The position numbers and the translations under genes were made by a program. The notes under the pieces were generated by a model that saw only the letters and a list, made by a program, of their open reading frames with translations, did no database searches and had not been told where the DNA came from. Shown in pieces: positions 23,578-36,400 of a stretch of 64,000 bases of DNA. The DNA is taken from the NCBI GenBank assembly GCA_017506865.1, contig JAFCMP010000080.1:124001-188000 (forward strand). The letters are read 5' to 3'. Position 1 is the first letter of the stretch. The number at the start of each line of letters is the position of its first letter. The stretch is from Tribonema minus. Its lineage: Eukaryota; Sar; Xanthophyceae; Tribonematales; Tribonemataceae.

Positions 23578-26500
23578 ATGCCTCGCTTCCAGGACTTCCA
23601 GGACTTCGTGCGCTTCCTCCTGTTGCTCCTAGCCTTGGCGGCGGTCTGCGGTCACCGTGTCACCTTTGAGGAAGAGCTACAGCTGTTTGCGGATCTTCTC
23701 CAGATTCCGCGCGCGGCTCTCGACGGGGACCCTGCTGATTTTAAGATCAGCAAGGCGGGAGTTGTGGCGGCGAGGAGCAAGCTGGTAAATACGTATGACC
23801 GATTTTTTTGCAGTAGTGGTCCTATTGGGGATGTGTGTTTTCTGTCAGCATTTTGTGGTTGTGTGTGCACACATGTCGTCGCGTCAACACACATCTTGAT
23901 GCAAACCACGCAATGTGTGTGTGTAATCCTGATGCGAACCGCCCGCTGCGCCTCTTTGCGTCCCTTGTGTGCGACCAGGACCGCGCTGAGCTGCAGCTGG
24001 CGAGGACCGACAGAGCGTGGATGAAGGAACCACCGGTACGCCATCTGAATTACAGGATGAAAACTTTTCACTTGGGCAGCCGCAGTTGCGGCGGCTAGCA
24101 ATGCTGGCTGCGTAACAATTGCGTCTGATGACTTTGCGACGTCTCCCGTCTGCTGTAGATGGCATATTTGGTAGACCTGTGATTGTGTACCTGCACTGAT
24201 AATAACGCCCATGAATTTGGAACGCACACATATGTCACTGACCACCACAGCATCTGTCGGTCCCTGCGCTTCGTGCATGCAGATCAGCGGTGAGATCTAC
24301 AATGACTGTCTCGTGGTCAGCGTCCAGCCTGGACCCGCGAAGGACACATGGGTTTATGACAAGGAAATTGACTGGAACAGCCCAGCTGTCGCACAGCATT
24401 TCCACGGCAAGAAGCACGTGTTTGTGCTCAGCCATGGCTGGCGTGCCACCATGCGGGGAGGCAAAGACCATCGGAACAGCCCGTTCAACAAGGATGGCCT
24501 ATTTACGCGCATGGTGAAGAGCCTCCAGCTGGACAAGGTGATGCATGTTGCCTACTTTGCGACTTCTTGATAGCCCGGTGAACAGCAAATGTGACTGGGT
24601 CAGGCTGAGCTGCAGAACACGTTCCAAATTTGAGCGTTGACGTACGAGTAACGCAACTGCTCACTGGTGACACGAGTGACGAGAGTCTTTTGCGCGCATG
24701 TCATATGTGATCGTCGCACTTGCAGTGTGCAATGTAGTTTCACAATTGCATGTTGAAGCTGTGCCTCGAGCTGAAAATTTCTTGCCTTTGCAATGCTCGA
24801 ACATCACGTGTTCTCTGTGGCAGGAAGCTGCCGATTCCGCTTTTGTCTGCGTCACGTGGCCGAGCGGAGGCACCAGCACCAACGAGCCTCGCAACATTGA
24901 AGAGTACCTGACCTTTTATATTGTGCGCGAAAGGGCCCGTCGGGTTGGCGGCACTGCTGTGACCGCCTTGCTGAAGCATCTATCGCGCTTCAAGACGCAG
25001 CTGCATCTGGTCGGCCACAGCTTTGGCTGCATCGTTGTCGCTGATGCGGTGCTTGCTTCAGTGGTACCTGTCACATCAGTGGTGCTGCTGCAGGCAGCCA
25101 TGTCTTGCAGGTGGGCGAAGTGCTGCATCACTGTACTCCATCAACAAGGCGTACCTGCCAGTGACAGCGCAAGCACTTGGTGGGAGTGTGCAACTGCTGT
25201 ACACATGCTGTGAACTGGGGCGCTGGTAATTACTTTCACGCTGCGTTGTTGCAATGTTGCTCTCATCCGCTTGCGTCCTCGCAGTGCATTCACCAAGCCG
25301 CCTGCGAAGGACGTTGCTGGGAGGATTTTTTTGCCTGACCCAACTCCCACGGTCTTTCACCAGGTGAGAGATGCTTCAGATCGGGGTTGACAAATACGGT
25401 CCGTTCCACGTCATACATACGGTATATACGTATACCGCCCTGAGAAGCCTAACATACGCAATTGCCGCAAACTTCAACTTTAACTTCACATTTAACTTCA
25501 TGTTGAACTTCTTTTTTGCGGGCTGTGTGCCGAGCAAATGGTTTTGCTTGTCGAGCACGAGCTGCGCGCATCATGTCGTATATGAATGCTCAATGCAGGC
25601 ATTGTACCACCATCTGTGCTCTGTATCCCGGCTGCGCTGCCCTTGCGGGGTACTGCTCCCTGCACCGGACCGTATATTCGTCCTGGCGAGATTCATACGT
25701 AAGCTCATACGGTATATACGGTTCATACGCGTAGGCCGTGTATGTCAACCCTGCAATAGATCTGCAACCTTGCACGGTTCACCAGCTACTGTGTAAATGC
25801 GACAATCTGTGCGTGGCATTAGAGGTTGTCTGCCATCGTAGGCAAGCGCTGTGCTGTGCAGCATAATGCTTCTCACAGTCCTTCATAACTCGTCGACCTG
25901 CTACTCATGGTCGGCGCTGCGGCACGAGGCCCGCGATTACTTTTGAGTAGATTCCGAATCTCATACTTGCACATCTGCTACACGATTTCATTCATCACGC
26001 AGGTCAGTGGCAAGGTGCAGCAGGCTTTTGTGGTGATCACAAGCCTGCGTGACGAGGCGCTTGCCAAGTACCCAGCGGCCACATGCGCAGGCAACTGTGC
26101 CAGCAAAGGACGGTGCGACTGTGTGTGGGCCTACATCACCACCAGAAATTGGGAAGCTGAGTACGTCGCACTCGGCTTTGATGGACCTAAGCGGAGCCAC
26201 ACTAAGGTAGGCCACAATATGCGAATGCTGTTGTAGGTGCACAGTGAGGGTCTTGCTGAACTGCTTCATGCTTGTTGAATTGTGTGCTTGTTGACCAGAA
26301 AGATGCATCGTCATTCATTTCCTGCACGCTCTTGCAGGTGATCCTGAACCCTGCATCATTCGACACTCGAGGTGTCATCTACCACATCAACAGCACTGCA
26401 ATCATTGGCGACCATGGCGATGTCACCAATCATGACGTCACCGCTAAGGTGTGGAGTGCGATCAAGTTTGGGAAAGAGGTGAGCATGGTTTGTTTCACAT

Positions 26501-26734
26501 CAATGCAATTGTCATATCGTGCGCTAGTCAGCGTGCGCATGCTGACTCGGTCGGACCGCTGCGACTCTGGTGCAGTGTGGCGCACATGTAGATAATGCTC
26601 CTCTCAAAGTACTGCTGCATCTGGTGGTATAAACACCTGACGCTGAAGATTCTGTGTCCCACTTTTTCATTTCCATGTCCCTACTCCAGATCGAGAATGA
26701 GGAAGGCAGAGAGCCAGTCATGGACGAGCTTTGA
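23578..26734 (+). CDS. Secreted/ER alpha/beta hydrolase (lipase-like) ending in MDEL
   Basis: A 424-residue protein in eight exons: 23578-23784, 23979-24035, 24283-24537, 24824-25110, 25285-25363, 26003-26206, 26338-26478 and 26690-26734; every junction keeps phase. Residues 10-25 are a signal-peptide core (FVRFLLLLLALAAVCG). The fold shows VFVLSHGWRATM (oxyanion-region HG), SAFVCVTWPSG, the nucleophile elbow LHLVGHSFGC (GxSxG), AFVVITSLRDEAL, where the catalytic Asp is expected, and IIGDHGDVTNHDV, where the catalytic His is expected. This is the serine-hydrolase arrangement; substrate is unknown (lipid or ester). A Cys-rich insert (TCAGNCASKGRCDC) agrees with an oxidising, secretory location. 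The C terminus EPVMDEL resembles ER retrieval signals (KDEL/HDEL variants), and the receptor gene is the upstream neighbour on the same strand. The start at 23578 directly follows an acceptor (CCGTTGCAG), so a 5'UTR intron is likely. Confidence 0.82.
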
Positions 26735-28300
26735 TGGTGGCGCATTGGATTCCGTGAAGCGAGAGGCGCTTCGTGTGTGCGTATACTTGTATATGTTCTG
26801 CGCCATACGTGTACATCAAACCATGACACAGCAGGGGGGAATGACCATAGTTTGAGATGTGAGACTGCTTCGTGTTTAGCACCAAATGTTTTCGCCAAGG
26901 TTTCGCCAAGCAAGGACAGGGTCAGAGTGATTTACGAAATCAGGGCAACTCAGGTGGGCAGGGGGGGGGGTTCCATAGGGTCGAGGGGGGGGGGGGCTTG
27001 CACAACTTGAAGGTAGGCCGGGTACCTACTATACTTTAGGGGGGTGGTAGGGTCTGAGGTTCCATAGGGCCCAGCACGGGGACCATCCGGGTTTAAACCC
27101 TCTGTAGTCCCTAGTAGGGTGCATCATGAAGCACGCTGAGCGAGGTCTACAAGGCTTAGCATGCAAGGCCCACAGCATGACACCTTCTGGCACGCCGCAC
27201 AGGGCCCATGCGCGCACGCCGGCGAGGCAGTGAAGACCATGTACAAGGTCGCAAAGCGCGCAGTTCAGGCATACAGGCACTAACAACCATATGCAGACGC
27301 ACACACACAATGCAAGTGCATGCATGCACGCTCGCAGACACATGACGAATGTCATGAACTCACACATAAATTTGCCAGTGTGTGCATTGCTGTGATGCCC
27401 GCGCTGCCCTCTAGACTGCTTGTACGCTGAATCTATGCTGCTTGTGCTGCACGTGCATCTACATCTGGTGCATCTACAACTATGTGTTGCATCTGCAATT
27501 TGTGACATTTATGCACATCAACTGTATGATACGTCTCGAAGTACTGTCTACTGTACTGTCCAGCACCTCCCCCCCCCCCACCCCTCACCCCCCCACCCCA
27601 GTGTACCGTACTTACATCAGACAACTGAACGTGTCGTTCCTGCTGAAGTCCCCAGGTAGCAGCTCGGTCAGCGCACAAAACAATGCCCCCCACCGCCCCC
27701 CACTTCCATTGGGCGCGAGCGCTGTGCCCCAGATCCAATTTGGCTCCTGCTGCCGCACTTGCTTGCCTGTACATGCATGTCCTGCTGTCGATCACTTGAG
27801 CGTGCATGTTGCAGGTACCCCGTCAGCAAGGAGCGCGTCATCAACAAGTGCCGGCGATTATTATTGGGTTTTCGGTGCACACACAGACAAACTGTTTTAA
27901 TCCCGAATAAAAGCTTCTTTTGAGGATTTCTAATTACCCACAGCATCACATTTTCAGTATGTTGCAGATCTGTTGCGTTACCATTATACCTAACATTATG
28001 GCATGTACCATGCATCAAACAGATCAGAAAACAGGGTTATAGTTACGGTTGCAAAAAAACGTATTTTGAAGTTTATTTTGGAGTTCAAGTGCCCCTTTCG
28101 TGGCAGACTGTATGCTCGGAATTGAGCAGACTCACCGCATGCCCCACAAATACGCCCTTCACGCAGCATACATACTATCATGTTGAAGTTTACTCACGAC
28201 ATATTCCTGGTTACCAAATACGCCCCAAATACGCCTTATTTGTGTGGCGAAATACGTTTTTTTGCAACCTAGTAGTTCAAAAGTTGTTGCGATTTAGGGT
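26735..28300. other. Intergenic stretch with one possible orphan exon pair
   Basis: G-runs at about 26960-26996 follow the hydrolase stop. At 27602-27655 (+) there is an exon-like segment: an acceptor preceded by a poly(C) tract (27569-27600), coding YRTYIRQLNVSFLLKSP, and a donor CCCAG|GTAGC. A second segment, 27815-27900, follows TTGCAG and ends in TAA five bases before AATAAA; it joins in phase but its sequence looks poor, while another frame (YPVSKERVINKCRR) looks better but breaks phase. I cannot assign a gene. Confidence 0.3.
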
Positions 28301-28345
28301 TCCTAGGAAAAAAATGCTTGTCATCAGTAGTTGAAGTTGCATTTG

Positions 28346-29440
28346 TGTGTTAGTTCAAGTTGCCGTTTGGACGCGCCCTCAAGTGTGGGACAGAACTGTA
28401 CTAGCTTTGCGAGCTCGTGATCACCAACACTGCTGCATCAAGACGTGAATTGCATACCGCAGTCCATCGACGCTCACGATCGGGGCACTGCTGCTGTCCC
28501 CGCCGCGCGCGCAGCGGTACCGGGAGGTGGAGAACTTGACGGGGCACTACATCTTCTTCCTGGGCGCGTACCGCGCGCTCTACATACTCAACTGGATCTA
28601 CCGCAGCTTCCACGAGCGCGGCTACAAGCACCACTACGTGGTGTACTTTGCGGGGATCGTGCAGACGGCGCTCTACGTCGACTTCTTCTGCTACTACGCC
28701 ATCAGCAAATATTGAGGGGGCAAGTTCTCGTTGCCCTCATGAGTTGGGACGCTGGGGGGGGGGGGGGGGGGATTTTGCGAGAAAGGGTGCCACGGGCATC
28801 ACTCGGGGTGGGGGGGGTGGGGCATGCAGTCATCACAGAGCCGCAACCACGGGTTTGGGGGGAACGTGCAGCCTCAACAGCATAACGTTTTCAACACTTG
28901 AGTGTGCAGAATCTGACTCGCTGTTCTGCTGTTTCCTTCTGCTACTACATGTCATTTTCGGCATGACGGTTGTGGCGGTGACAATTGCATGGCGGTTGTG
29001 GCAGTGACAAATTACGATCGCGATCTCGTGCCTGCGATGTGACAGCAACGCACTCAAGTGGGACACCGCCATAGTTGAAGTTGACTTTGAAGGGCATGTC
29101 TGCGACATTTGTGATTGTCACATGTATGACCTCTCGTCCTGTTATCCTGTGCAGTGGTCACACAAGCCGCTTCTGCTGCACCAGTGAAGCGGATGAGCAG
29201 ACAGCATCCCCTTTGCGGCAGCAGCAGCTGTGATAGCCCCTGGTGGTTCATCTCTTCGACATCACCCCCATTCGCTCCAATTGCGCCCTTCATCGACATT
29301 CTCTTTCAACAGCTGCCATTCTTCACAACCGTCCTTCACATGTCAAAAAAATGTGGTGCTTTCCTCCTCCTGATCAAATTAGTTCAAGTCAGTTCAAGTT
29401 GCCGTTCGGACGCGCCATGTGTTGTGGGGTAGAACTCTCT
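28346..29440 (+). repeat. Segmental duplicate of the 3' end of ERD2, flanked by direct repeats
   Basis: About 1 kb here matches 22040-23110: the end of ERD2 intron 2, exon 3, the G-run after the stop, and 3' flank including the GTTGAAGTTGACTTTGAAGG block (22759 and 29073). The copy is bracketed by two related segments of about 55 bp (28353-28405 and 29390-29445) that share CAAGTTGCCGTT, GGACGCGCC and AGAACT...TAGC. It contains no other open gene. It lies 6.3 kb from the original in the same orientation, so the two copies flank the hydrolase gene. Confidence 0.8.
28515..28715 (+). pseudogene. Duplicated last exon of the KDEL receptor, premature stop
   Basis: These 201 bases match ERD2 exon 3 at all but three positions: a TAC to TGC change (Tyr to Cys), a silent TAC to TAT, and CGA to TGA, which stops translation directly after ISKY. 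The acceptor (CGCGCGCAG) is intact. A receptor using this exon would lack RGGKFSLPS, the cytosolic tail. Upstream exons are not duplicated, so on its own it is a pseudogene fragment; use as an alternative terminal exon would require splicing across the hydrolase gene, which I consider unlikely. Confidence 0.85.
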
Positions 29441-29454
29441 AGCGGCGCACAGCA

Positions 29455-30365
29455 ATGGAGGAGTGGGAGCGACCCTTTGCGGGCGTCAGGGTGAACTGGT
29501 TCCCAGGCCATATGGCCAAGGCTCAGAAATCAATGCGCACGAGGCTCAAACAGGTGGGTTGCAAGTTGCATCTGTGCGGCAGACGATGTGCACATTGCTT
29601 GTGACTTGCAGCTGGGCAGGCAGCAGATCAATTAAAGGAACACCAACCGCACAGGCGCCTGCAGTGCTTGAGCTGCATGTTGAACAGCAACCGCACAGGC
29701 GCCTGCAGTGCTTGAGCTGCATGTTGACGATGATCGCTGTGGTTCGCGCTTACGAGGCATTCATGAAGTTGCGCTTCTGTAGCCAAGTATCACATGCTGC
29801 ATCAAAACACTGCATGAGGCCGCTCTCCGCGGCGTAGACCTGTGAACTGCCTTAATTACAGTCGACCTGCGTGTGGGCACCGCTTGATGTGTGATCACAA
29901 TGTCAGCTCTGGGAAGTATCGTCCACAGCAGACGGTGTTGCTGCTGTAGCGCAGTGTGCGCGAGAGCTGGGCACATGTGCAAGACACCTGCTTCCAAGAG
30001 CAACAGCAGATTATACTGCACTGTGCTCTCAATCATGGTACTGCACAGCACTTGTGCTGTGGCGGTACCAGGGCACGCAGCGCCCTCGCTCGCTCAGCGA
30101 GTCGCGCCGCTGCCGCGCTGCGGCAGTTGCGGCGGGGTTGTCTGAGCGCACGCAGCAGTAGCAGCATTGCGTCTTCGCGCAGCGATAGGGCCGGCCGCAC
30201 CAGCGCGCGCCTCCCTGAGCGGAGTGTCATGCGCGCTGCTGCTAGTGCGGCTGCATGGTGCTTGAGGGTGAGCGACATGCGCTCGTACTCTTCAGCGGCT
30301 GCCGCTATCGCCGCTCCCGCCGCCGCCGCTGCTGCTGCTGGCGCTGGGGGTGCACATACCCTTCA

Positions 30366-30414
<49 letters not shown>

Positions 30415-33400
30415 CCGCCGCTGCTGCGACTGCTGCAGCTGACGCCGCCGCCGTCGCCGCCACCGCCGACGCCAGGTGGACGTCGTGCTGGAGGTGCGCG
30501 ACGCGCGCATCCCCTTCAGCTCCGCCAACCACGAGCTGGACAGGCTGATAGGCAGCAAGGCGCGGCTCGTGGTGCTCAACAAGGAGGACCTCGCGGAGCC
30601 GTCCATGCGGAGCGCCGTGACGGAGCGGCTGCGCGCCGAGGTAGGTAGGCATGTACACTCTTATTAGTGCAGTTCTGGTGAAGAAGCGCGTGCCTAGCGC
30701 AGCAGAGCGTCAGCGAGGCTGTGCTGTGCCGTGTTGATGCATACCCCCGTTGCTTTCGATCGCACCCGCTGCGGTCACTCTGCGGAGAAGCTGGCGGGGC
30801 CACGGTGCGTCGTGCACCCTCTACGTGATGGCACCCCTTTGAGCATACGCCCGGCGACGCAGCGCTTGCGCGGCGACCTCGCACGAGTGCCTGCCCTCGC
30901 CAGCACCAGCAGTGCACATGAGGCACGCAAAAGACTCTCTGAAAAGAGACAAGCAGTTGCGGAGCTCATTGCGCGAAGGGCGTCTGCTGGTCGCGCGGTG
31001 CGCAGTGGCTCCGTTGAGGTGTGAGCATGCATGCAACGATTCCGCGCGAGTGGCGGGGCTCTGCCACGACATGCAGGTGCAAGCGTCAGCCCTTACCTTC
31101 TGCCGGTGGCGCTTGAAGTTGAGCCCCCACAGCAAACGTGCAGGTGCAGCTCCGGCAGTAAACCTGATCCGCTACGAGCGGGGGCGCGCACATCGTCGCG
31201 CCGCTGCACGAACTCAGTTCTTGATTCCTTGATGGGCCATCTGCGCTCACGAACGTCCAGTGAACCTGTGCCGCCGCGTGCCCCATGGCGACGTCGCGGC
31301 GCCATTGCCTGCCGTCACAGCGCAAAGACACCGGAGAGACGACCGCAGTCATGGATACGGCATCTGAAGTCTCCCGCGTGCGGCGTGCGCTGGTGCGCGT
31401 TCTGAGCCCCCAGTGGGTCCTCCGCGCTCCCTGATGTCACCGACTCTGCGCCACGCCGTGCTCCCATGGCGACTTCGCGGCGCGAACTGCACGCCGTTGC
31501 AGGGCAAGGGTGTGCTGTACACCAACGGCAGTGAATCTGATCCGCCAACGTGCCTCTGGCACCCGCGCACCGTTGCGCCGCTGCGAACGCGCAACTTCTG
31601 ATCTTCTACTTGGCCAGCTGCGCTCACAAGCATGATCAAACCTGCGCCGCAATGGCGGCGTTGCGGCGCGCATGTCTGCTGTCGCAGGGCAAGGACGTGC
31701 TGTACACCAACGGCGGCGACGGGCCGGGGGGGGGCAAGGGGATACCCGGTCTGCTGCGCTGGGCGCGCGAGAAGGGGGCGCTGCGGGGGCAGTTTGTCAC
31801 GCTCGGCGCCATGGCCATGGTGGTGCGTGCTGCTGCTGTGTGTACGCTGTATGTGTACTTCTTGTTAGTTCTCGCTCAGGGCGCAAAAAAGCCCAGATGA
31901 ATGGCATCTAGCTTGAAGCTTGCTGGACGGAATCTACATGTCGTGTGACAGTCTGAAAGTGTGTTAACGACAACACTGTATGTGTACTTCAAGTTATTTT
32001 CACTTGAGGGGCGAAAGACCCTGCAGCCTGCAGAGCTTGTGCAGTGTAGACACCGTGCCGTTGGCGAGTGGCGCCCAGCGCACACAGGGTGCGCCTAAGC
32101 GCATCCTGTTCCCTACCCAACTACCCCTGCCCCCACCGCTACTACTACCACAACTCCTACCACTACTGCCCTCCCGGGCTGTTGCGGAACTATGTGTACG
32201 TTGAAGTTGATGCTCTCATGTATGTACGGTACAGAAGTATGACAGAAGATATTAACTACATTGTCCTATACGTTGCACAGTACTTCATTATCAATGTAGT
32301 GTCCACCTCTCACATACAGACGTACGGAACACGTTACGCGGTGGCGCAACCTTGACACAAATGGGGGGGTACCGGTGGTTGTGTGCGCAAACTTCACGCG
32401 CCTGTCAGCATTTGCACAAGCCCTTGCTGTTGATCACGCAGTCATGTGTACCACAATGCAGCGCTGCACTCCGATTTTATGGCTCCCTTACGGCAGCAAC
32501 ATTAATCTGCTGAAACGGAGACACTTGTTGAACATGTACACACGCATCTTCTTCCATTGAGAAGGGAAAACGGCACCACCGCGCCTGCTCTCGCTGTTGC
32601 GCCGTGTCGCGCGCCTACATGAAGTGCTTGGAAGTATATGATGGCCGCTTTCGTCAAGAACGGCAAGCGGCGCCAGCGCGTCTTATCCTCCTGTCGCGCG
32701 TGTTGCGCGCCTACATACAGTACATGACGACCGCGGCGACTGCTTCTTGCTATGCACGCGGCTACACAAAGAATATGACGATCGCGGCGAATGCTGCTTG
32801 CTCTGCAAGGTGGCACCAGCGCGCCTTCCCTCGCTGTTGCGCGTGCTGCGCGCCTACATAAATTATGCGACAACCGCAGCGACTGCTTTTTGCTTTGCCG
32901 CGGCAGGTGGGCATGCCCAACGTGGGCAAGAGCACGCTCATCAACCACATGCGGCGCCTGTGCAGGGGCGGCGGCAAGGGCGCGGGCCGCAAGGTGAGCG
33001 GCCGCGTGGACGTAGTGCATACCCATCATACCTACCCATGGGCGCGATGCGTGCCCCAACTATGCCCGTACCGCCATCTGCTGACTGCGTTTGGGTGCAA
33101 GGAGACGGCTGTCGTGCAGAGCGCGCCCCAGCGCGGCGCTGCCATCGCACTCGTGATTGAACTCACCCACCCCGAGTCACGCACTCGCTCGCTCGCTTCT
33201 GAGTGGCTGCCTCGCTGTATTGCGTGCTGGCCTCGTTGCGACAACCACGCGCGTGTCGCGCCGCGTTTGCGCCGCGCGCGATTTGCGGCAGCGCACGCTT
33301 GCCGCGCATCGAAGCCGCTGCCACTACGCTCAGCGCTCTGGTTCACTCACTTGCTCACTCTTTCATTGACTCACTCACTCGCTCCAGCGATGATGTCACG

Positions 33401-36400
33401 CGCCAAGCCAGTCACCCTCTCGCGCGCACCCCCCTGTCGGGTCCCGCGCGTGTGCGCCACGCTGAGGGTGGAGCACGGCGTCAATTCTTTCCACGAGTCA
33501 CTCACTCACTCACTCACTCACTCACCATGACTCTGTCATTCAAAGAGTCACTCACTTGCGTGCCCCGTCAGGTCGCGCGCGCGGGCGTCACCCCAGGACG
33601 TCACGCACGGCATTGACTCACTCACTCACTCGCTCACTCACTCAATCACTCACCACTCGATCATGATGCATACATGCTTGCCCCGTTAGGTCGTGCGCGT
33701 GGGCGCCACGCCGGGCGTCACGCGCGGCGTCGACTCACTCGATTATTGACTCACTCACCCATTCAACAAGTCGCTCATTTGCACGCCGCGCCAGGTCGCG
33801 CGCGTGGGCGCCACGCCGGGCTCACGCGCGGCATCACTCACCCCCTCACTGACTCACTGACTCACTCACCCACTCACTCATTCACCAAGTCACTCACTTG
33901 CGCGCCGCGCCAGGTCGCGCGCGTGGCCACCCCGGGCGTTATGCGCGGCATCGACTCACTCACTCACTCACCCACCCACTCACTCACTCTTTCACTCTCA
34001 CTCACTCACTCACCAATTCACTCACTTGCGCGCCGCGGCAGGTCGCGCGCGTGGGCGCCACGCCGGGCGTCACGCGCGGCATCGACTCGTTCCGCGTGTC
34101 GGAGCTGCCGCAGCCGCTGTACATGGTGGACACCCCGGGCGTGATGGTGCCCAACATCGCGTCGCCCACGGTGGGACTGCGCCTCGCGCTGACGGCCGCT
34201 GTTCCGGACTCCGTAGGTGCGTCTTGCGATCGGGAGCGTCGCTCGCTGAACTTCATGCTGAAGATGATATTATCATGGTGATGTTCATCGGGCAGCGCTG
34301 CCCAGATGCAGTGCGTGCACTGCGAGACCCGTTGATGTTGATGTTTTTCTGACGTTGATGGTGGGCCTGCGCCTGGCGCTGACGGCCGCCGTTGCGGACC
34401 TTGTAGGCGTGCGGGCCGCGCGAGCCGTCCTGCAAGGGAGGCTCTGTTTGACCTTCATGAAGTCGCAGTTCACTTACAGTCAAACTCATAACGGCCCCGC
34501 TGCCCAGATTCAGTGGGTGCACTGCGAGACACGTTGATGTTGAAGTTGTTCTGAAAAAGATGGTGGGCCTGCGATCGGCGCTGACGGCCGCCGTACCCGA
34601 CTCCGTATGTGTGCGAGCCGCGCGAGCCGTCCAGCGAACGCGGGGCGTCTCTCACTGAAGTTCATGTTGAAGATGATATTCTCATGGTGGTGTTCATCAG
34701 GTCGCGCTGCCCAGGTTCAATGGGTGCACTGCAAGACCCGTTGATGGTGCACTGCAAGACCCGTTGATGTTGAAGTTTTTCCGAAGTTGATGTTAAAGTT
34801 CATGACGCTCATCGCTTCACCCCTGGCTTTCTAACGGCAGTCGTTTGAGTCCACAATCACGCGTCTCCGCGGCTTTGCAGCTGCACGGGCATTGCGTCGC
34901 CTCTGTGTGCTCTCTTGTGAACGGTGCCAATGCTTCGAGACTCCGAAAATGTCATGCCTGTCTGCTGCAGCCCAACGATGCCAGTTCGCCCTGTCCCTGC
35001 ATCGCCACCACCTGCTCGTGTATGGCTGCTCTTCAATCGCACAGAACCGTTGAAAGACGGTGCACATGCGGGCGCTGTGTCTCACATGCCATGAACTTCA
35101 TGTTGCAGTTGGGGAGGAGGTGCTCGTCCAATACCTGTGCGCGCTTCTCAACGCGCGCGGCGCCGTGGCGAGCTGCGCCGCCGTTCTAGACCTGCCGGAG
35201 AGCACAACATTACTGGATGCCGAGGCAAGTGAAAAACTGCACGGGTATGCATGCCATGTACAGCATAGAGTGAGCCTTTGTTGGCGGATGCAGTTAGCTG
35301 CTTCCTATGCGTCGTGGACGCCCGGAGCACGTTAGGGGGCCCAAGACGCACGCCGTCGGCATGCGCGGGTGGTCCAAGTGCGAGGCACCACGTGGCTTGG
35401 CGACAGCGCTCTGCTGGATCGCCCTGCGGCGGCCTCGTCGCCCTTTCTTTTTCAAGCGCCGTTCAGACACGCAGCGCGCCCCTACTGCTTGGTGACACGG
35501 CGCAGGTGCGACGGTGCGCAACGGCGTCGCGACAAAGGACGGTGCGCGCCGGCTGGCCTGCCGTCTGCGCAGGTGCTGCTGCCGCGCGTGCGAGGTCTGC
35601 ATCCCGGCGTGGCACGCGCGCGCTCATCCTGAGCGTTGCCATGTGCGCCGCAGCTTGCTTGTAGTGACGTGCTGAGAGCTGCGTTGTGCTGCCGTGCACT
35701 GTCATGCTTTGTAGAGTGCTGAGGTGCTGACGACACGTAAGTCGTGAACCCTGCTCCAGCGGCAGCACACCCAGGCCATCTGAAAGCGCCCAAACAACGC
35801 TGCTGCGTCGGCGGCGCCATCACACAGTTCCCGTCCGCTCTGCGCACCCGTCCCGCAGGCGCTGCTGGCGGCCGCGGAGCGCCGCTGCGGCGCCGCCGGC
35901 AAGCTGGAGGAGCAGCGGCGGCAGATGGCGGCGAGCCACGTGCTGGCGCTGTTCAGAGCGGGCGCGTTCGGCCGCATGTCGCTGGACGCGGCCGACCAGC
36001 CGTATCCGCACAAGGTGAGCGCCGCGCGCGCTTGCTCGTCTTCACCTTGTCGAATGATGTTCGCGCGGGGTGATGGCTGCGCTGCCGTGCGGGCGTATGG
36101 TGTTTTGTATGTGCGTTTGATCAGCCCTGCTGTGGGGATTGAGCGCCCATCAGGATAGCTACGCGGCGCCTGTGTGCACGGCGCTTTGTATACCAAGCTA
36201 TGGTGTGAGACTTGCGAAAGGTGTGCAATCAAGTGGTGATTGTGGCCACCGTCAGGGTCGCCTTCATCCGCGGATCGAACACTGTGGCAGGCCCTTTCAG
36301 CCGGGCACGTCTGCTGCGAACCGATCGACTCAGTCGAGGTAGCAGCCGCAGCTCCAGCCATATCATCACCTCTCTTTCTGCAGCTACCAGTGAATAGTGG

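Noticed and set aside
24283-26734. Hydrolase as a pseudogene with a frameshift near exon 5
   Set aside because: On recounting, exon 5 (25285-25363) joins exons 4 and 6 in phase and all 425 codons are open.
19052-28715. KDEL receptor gene extending to the duplicated exon at 28515
   Set aside because: The first copy at 22227-22454 gives a complete family-length protein with the normal tail; the second would require splicing over the hydrolase gene and gives a truncated protein.
33446-34041. CRISPR-like array of repeats and spacers
   Set aside because: Repeats are copies of the neighbouring exon edge and the 'spacers' are ACTC microsatellite; the host is a eukaryote.
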